A DNA stretch of 50,111 nucleotides. Source: CAZIMM01 sp964540415. GTDB lineage: Bacteria; Bacillota; Clostridia; Oscillospirales; Acutalibacteraceae. Numbering within the stretch: position 1 is the stretch's first letter; each line of letters starts with the position of its first letter. The position numbers and the translations under genes were made by a program. The stretch spans positions 1 through 50,111 of the forward strand of contig CAZIMM010000007.1 of the NCBI GenBank assembly GCA_964540415.1, given 5' to 3'. Under the pieces are notes generated by a model. It was not told where the DNA came from and made no database searches. It saw only the letters and a program-made list of their open reading frames with translations. This document shows, in pieces, positions 49,306 to 50,111 of this stretch.

Positions 49306-49956
49306 TCACAAATATTTTTTCAGAATCGGGTACAGCTTTTTGCTCCGGACGGCGTAGCTTGTGTGGCTTTCGCCCTGAAGAATCTCAAGGGTGCTGCCGG
49401 GAATTGCGGCGGCGATGGCACGAGTTGCTTCGTCCCTTATCATATCCTTGCTTCCGGCAAGCACTGCCGTCGGTACGCTTATTGTCGCAAGCTGCCGGGC
49501 ACTGATGTCGGGCTGTGTGAGCAGCATTTTCATCTTTGACGGATAAAACAGCTTCGCAAACTTAAAGAGATTGAGTGCATACGGCTTTGTATCCTCAGGG
49601 CATGTGCTCGCGCCGCTGACAATAATCCGGCTGAGCAGCTCCGGACGGTCGATAGCGAGCATCAGTGCCAGAATTCCGCCGTCGCTCAGACCGTATATGA
49701 TAACCTTTTCGCCGATGACCTTTTCAATGAATTCGGCAATGTCGCGCTCCATGTCGGAGTAATTGAGCACCTTCACGCGGGTGCTTTTGCCGTGGTCGCG
49801 GCTGTCGACTGCATAAACAGTGAAGTCTTTTTCAAGCTCCTTTGTGACAACCGAAAAAATCCTGTGGCTCTGCGTGTTTCCGTGGAGCAGTAGAATCGGG
49901 CTGCCTGTTCCCGATTTTTCATAGAATAACTTGATTGAGTTAACCTCGGCTGTCAT
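49306..49956 (-). CDS. Alpha/beta hydrolase
   Basis: A 216-residue alpha/beta-hydrolase fold protein. The oxyanion loop is ILLLHGNTQSH; the nucleophile elbow is IYGLSDGG with Ser; the acid Asp is in VLAGSKDMI; the base His is in LQGESHTSYA. AVDSRDHGKST is the usual strand-4 region. The lid is short, so substrates are likely small esters or amides. There is no signal peptide. The ATG at 49956 follows AAAGGAG by eight bases; the longer frame upstream has no support. It is preceded by non-coding DNA to the window end, with a possible weak promoter (TTGTCT, 17 bases, TAATAT). Confidence 0.87.
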   Translation of the reverse strand: MTAEVNSIKLFYEKSGTGSPILLLHGNTQSHRIFSVVTKELEKDFTVYAVDSRDHGKSTRVKVLNYSDMERDIAEFIEKVIGEKVIIYGLSDGGILALMLAIDRPELLSRIIVSGASTCPEDTKPYALNLFKFAKLFYPSKMKMLLTQPDISARQLATISVPTAVLAGSKDMIRDEATRAIAAAIPGSTLEILQGESHTSYAVRSKKLYPILKKYL

Positions 49957-50111
49957 GTGAACACTCCTTTGCGCGCTTTTGTCGCCTGCACGGTTTATAT
50001 TATCACAACGGTAGGAAAAAGACAATATGGCGTTTTTGGCTCATCAGTGCCCGCAATGTAGGATTACAATAGATGTGTTACAAAAAATGAAAAAAGAGTA
50101 GCGAATAGGAA

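Overview
The window looks like a chromosomal segment of an uncultured anaerobic gut Firmicute of the Clostridia (Oscillospiraceae/Ruminococcaceae type). This rests on AGGAGG-type ribosome sites, frequent TTG/GTG starts, sigma-A style promoters, and families typical of that group: a UPF0291/YnzC protein, a PdaB-like deacetylase, an EFR1-type ferredoxin/flavodoxin fusion, GPH sugar transporters, and cohesin-like surface proteins. I see no rRNA, intact tRNA, CRISPR array or complete insertion sequence. One scaffold gap (10 N, 3249-3258) is present, and the ~100 bases before it look like foreign, phage-derived sequence.

Region 1 (1-13800, mostly plus strand) is a surface polysaccharide locus. It holds a 5'-truncated dTDP-4-dehydrorhamnose reductase, two housekeeping genes (YnzC-like, TtcA-like), a DegT/DnrJ aminotransferase, a phosphoglycosyl transferase broken by the gap, a GNAT acetyltransferase, an ATP-grasp ligase, one GT2 and three GT4 glycosyltransferases, a Wzy/O-antigen-ligase-like membrane protein, and a fused Wzz/BY-kinase. 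A convergent polysaccharide deacetylase interrupts it. The gene set predicts an amino- and acyl-modified lipid-linked glycan that is assembled, polymerised and length-controlled.

Region 2 (13800-20350) has a cell-wall amidase with SH3 domain, a DUF4886 SGNH-type esterase, GtrA, a membrane-anchored metallophosphoesterase, a GPH sugar symporter, a 282-bp inverted-repeat element whose ends resemble a tRNA-Ser 3' end, and a cation diffusion facilitator.

Region 3 (20350-27650, minus strand) is one apparent operon behind a near-consensus promoter: a Thr-rich membrane-anchored stalk protein, two cohesin-like proteins with Thr-rich stalks and C-terminal membrane anchors, then a very large GH38 alpha-mannosidase. 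A fourth protein of the same layout, with a CBM9-like head, lies at 32157-33182. Together they suggest a cell-surface glycan-binding apparatus anchored by transmembrane helices rather than by sortase.

Region 4 (27650-50111) is mixed: a B12-binding radical SAM protein, a MATE pump with DUF2087 partner, small enzymes, an EamA transporter, an EFR1 protein, a metallophosphoesterase, GH16 and GH28-like carbohydrate enzymes, a transporter with a ~290-residue cytoplasmic tail, an AAA ATPase, CPBP protease, an MFS permease, an XRE/zinc-ribbon membrane regulator, a GNAT and an alpha/beta hydrolase. Two decayed gene remnants (a GH36-like C-terminus and an FAD-oxidoreductase-like fragment) point to gene loss here.
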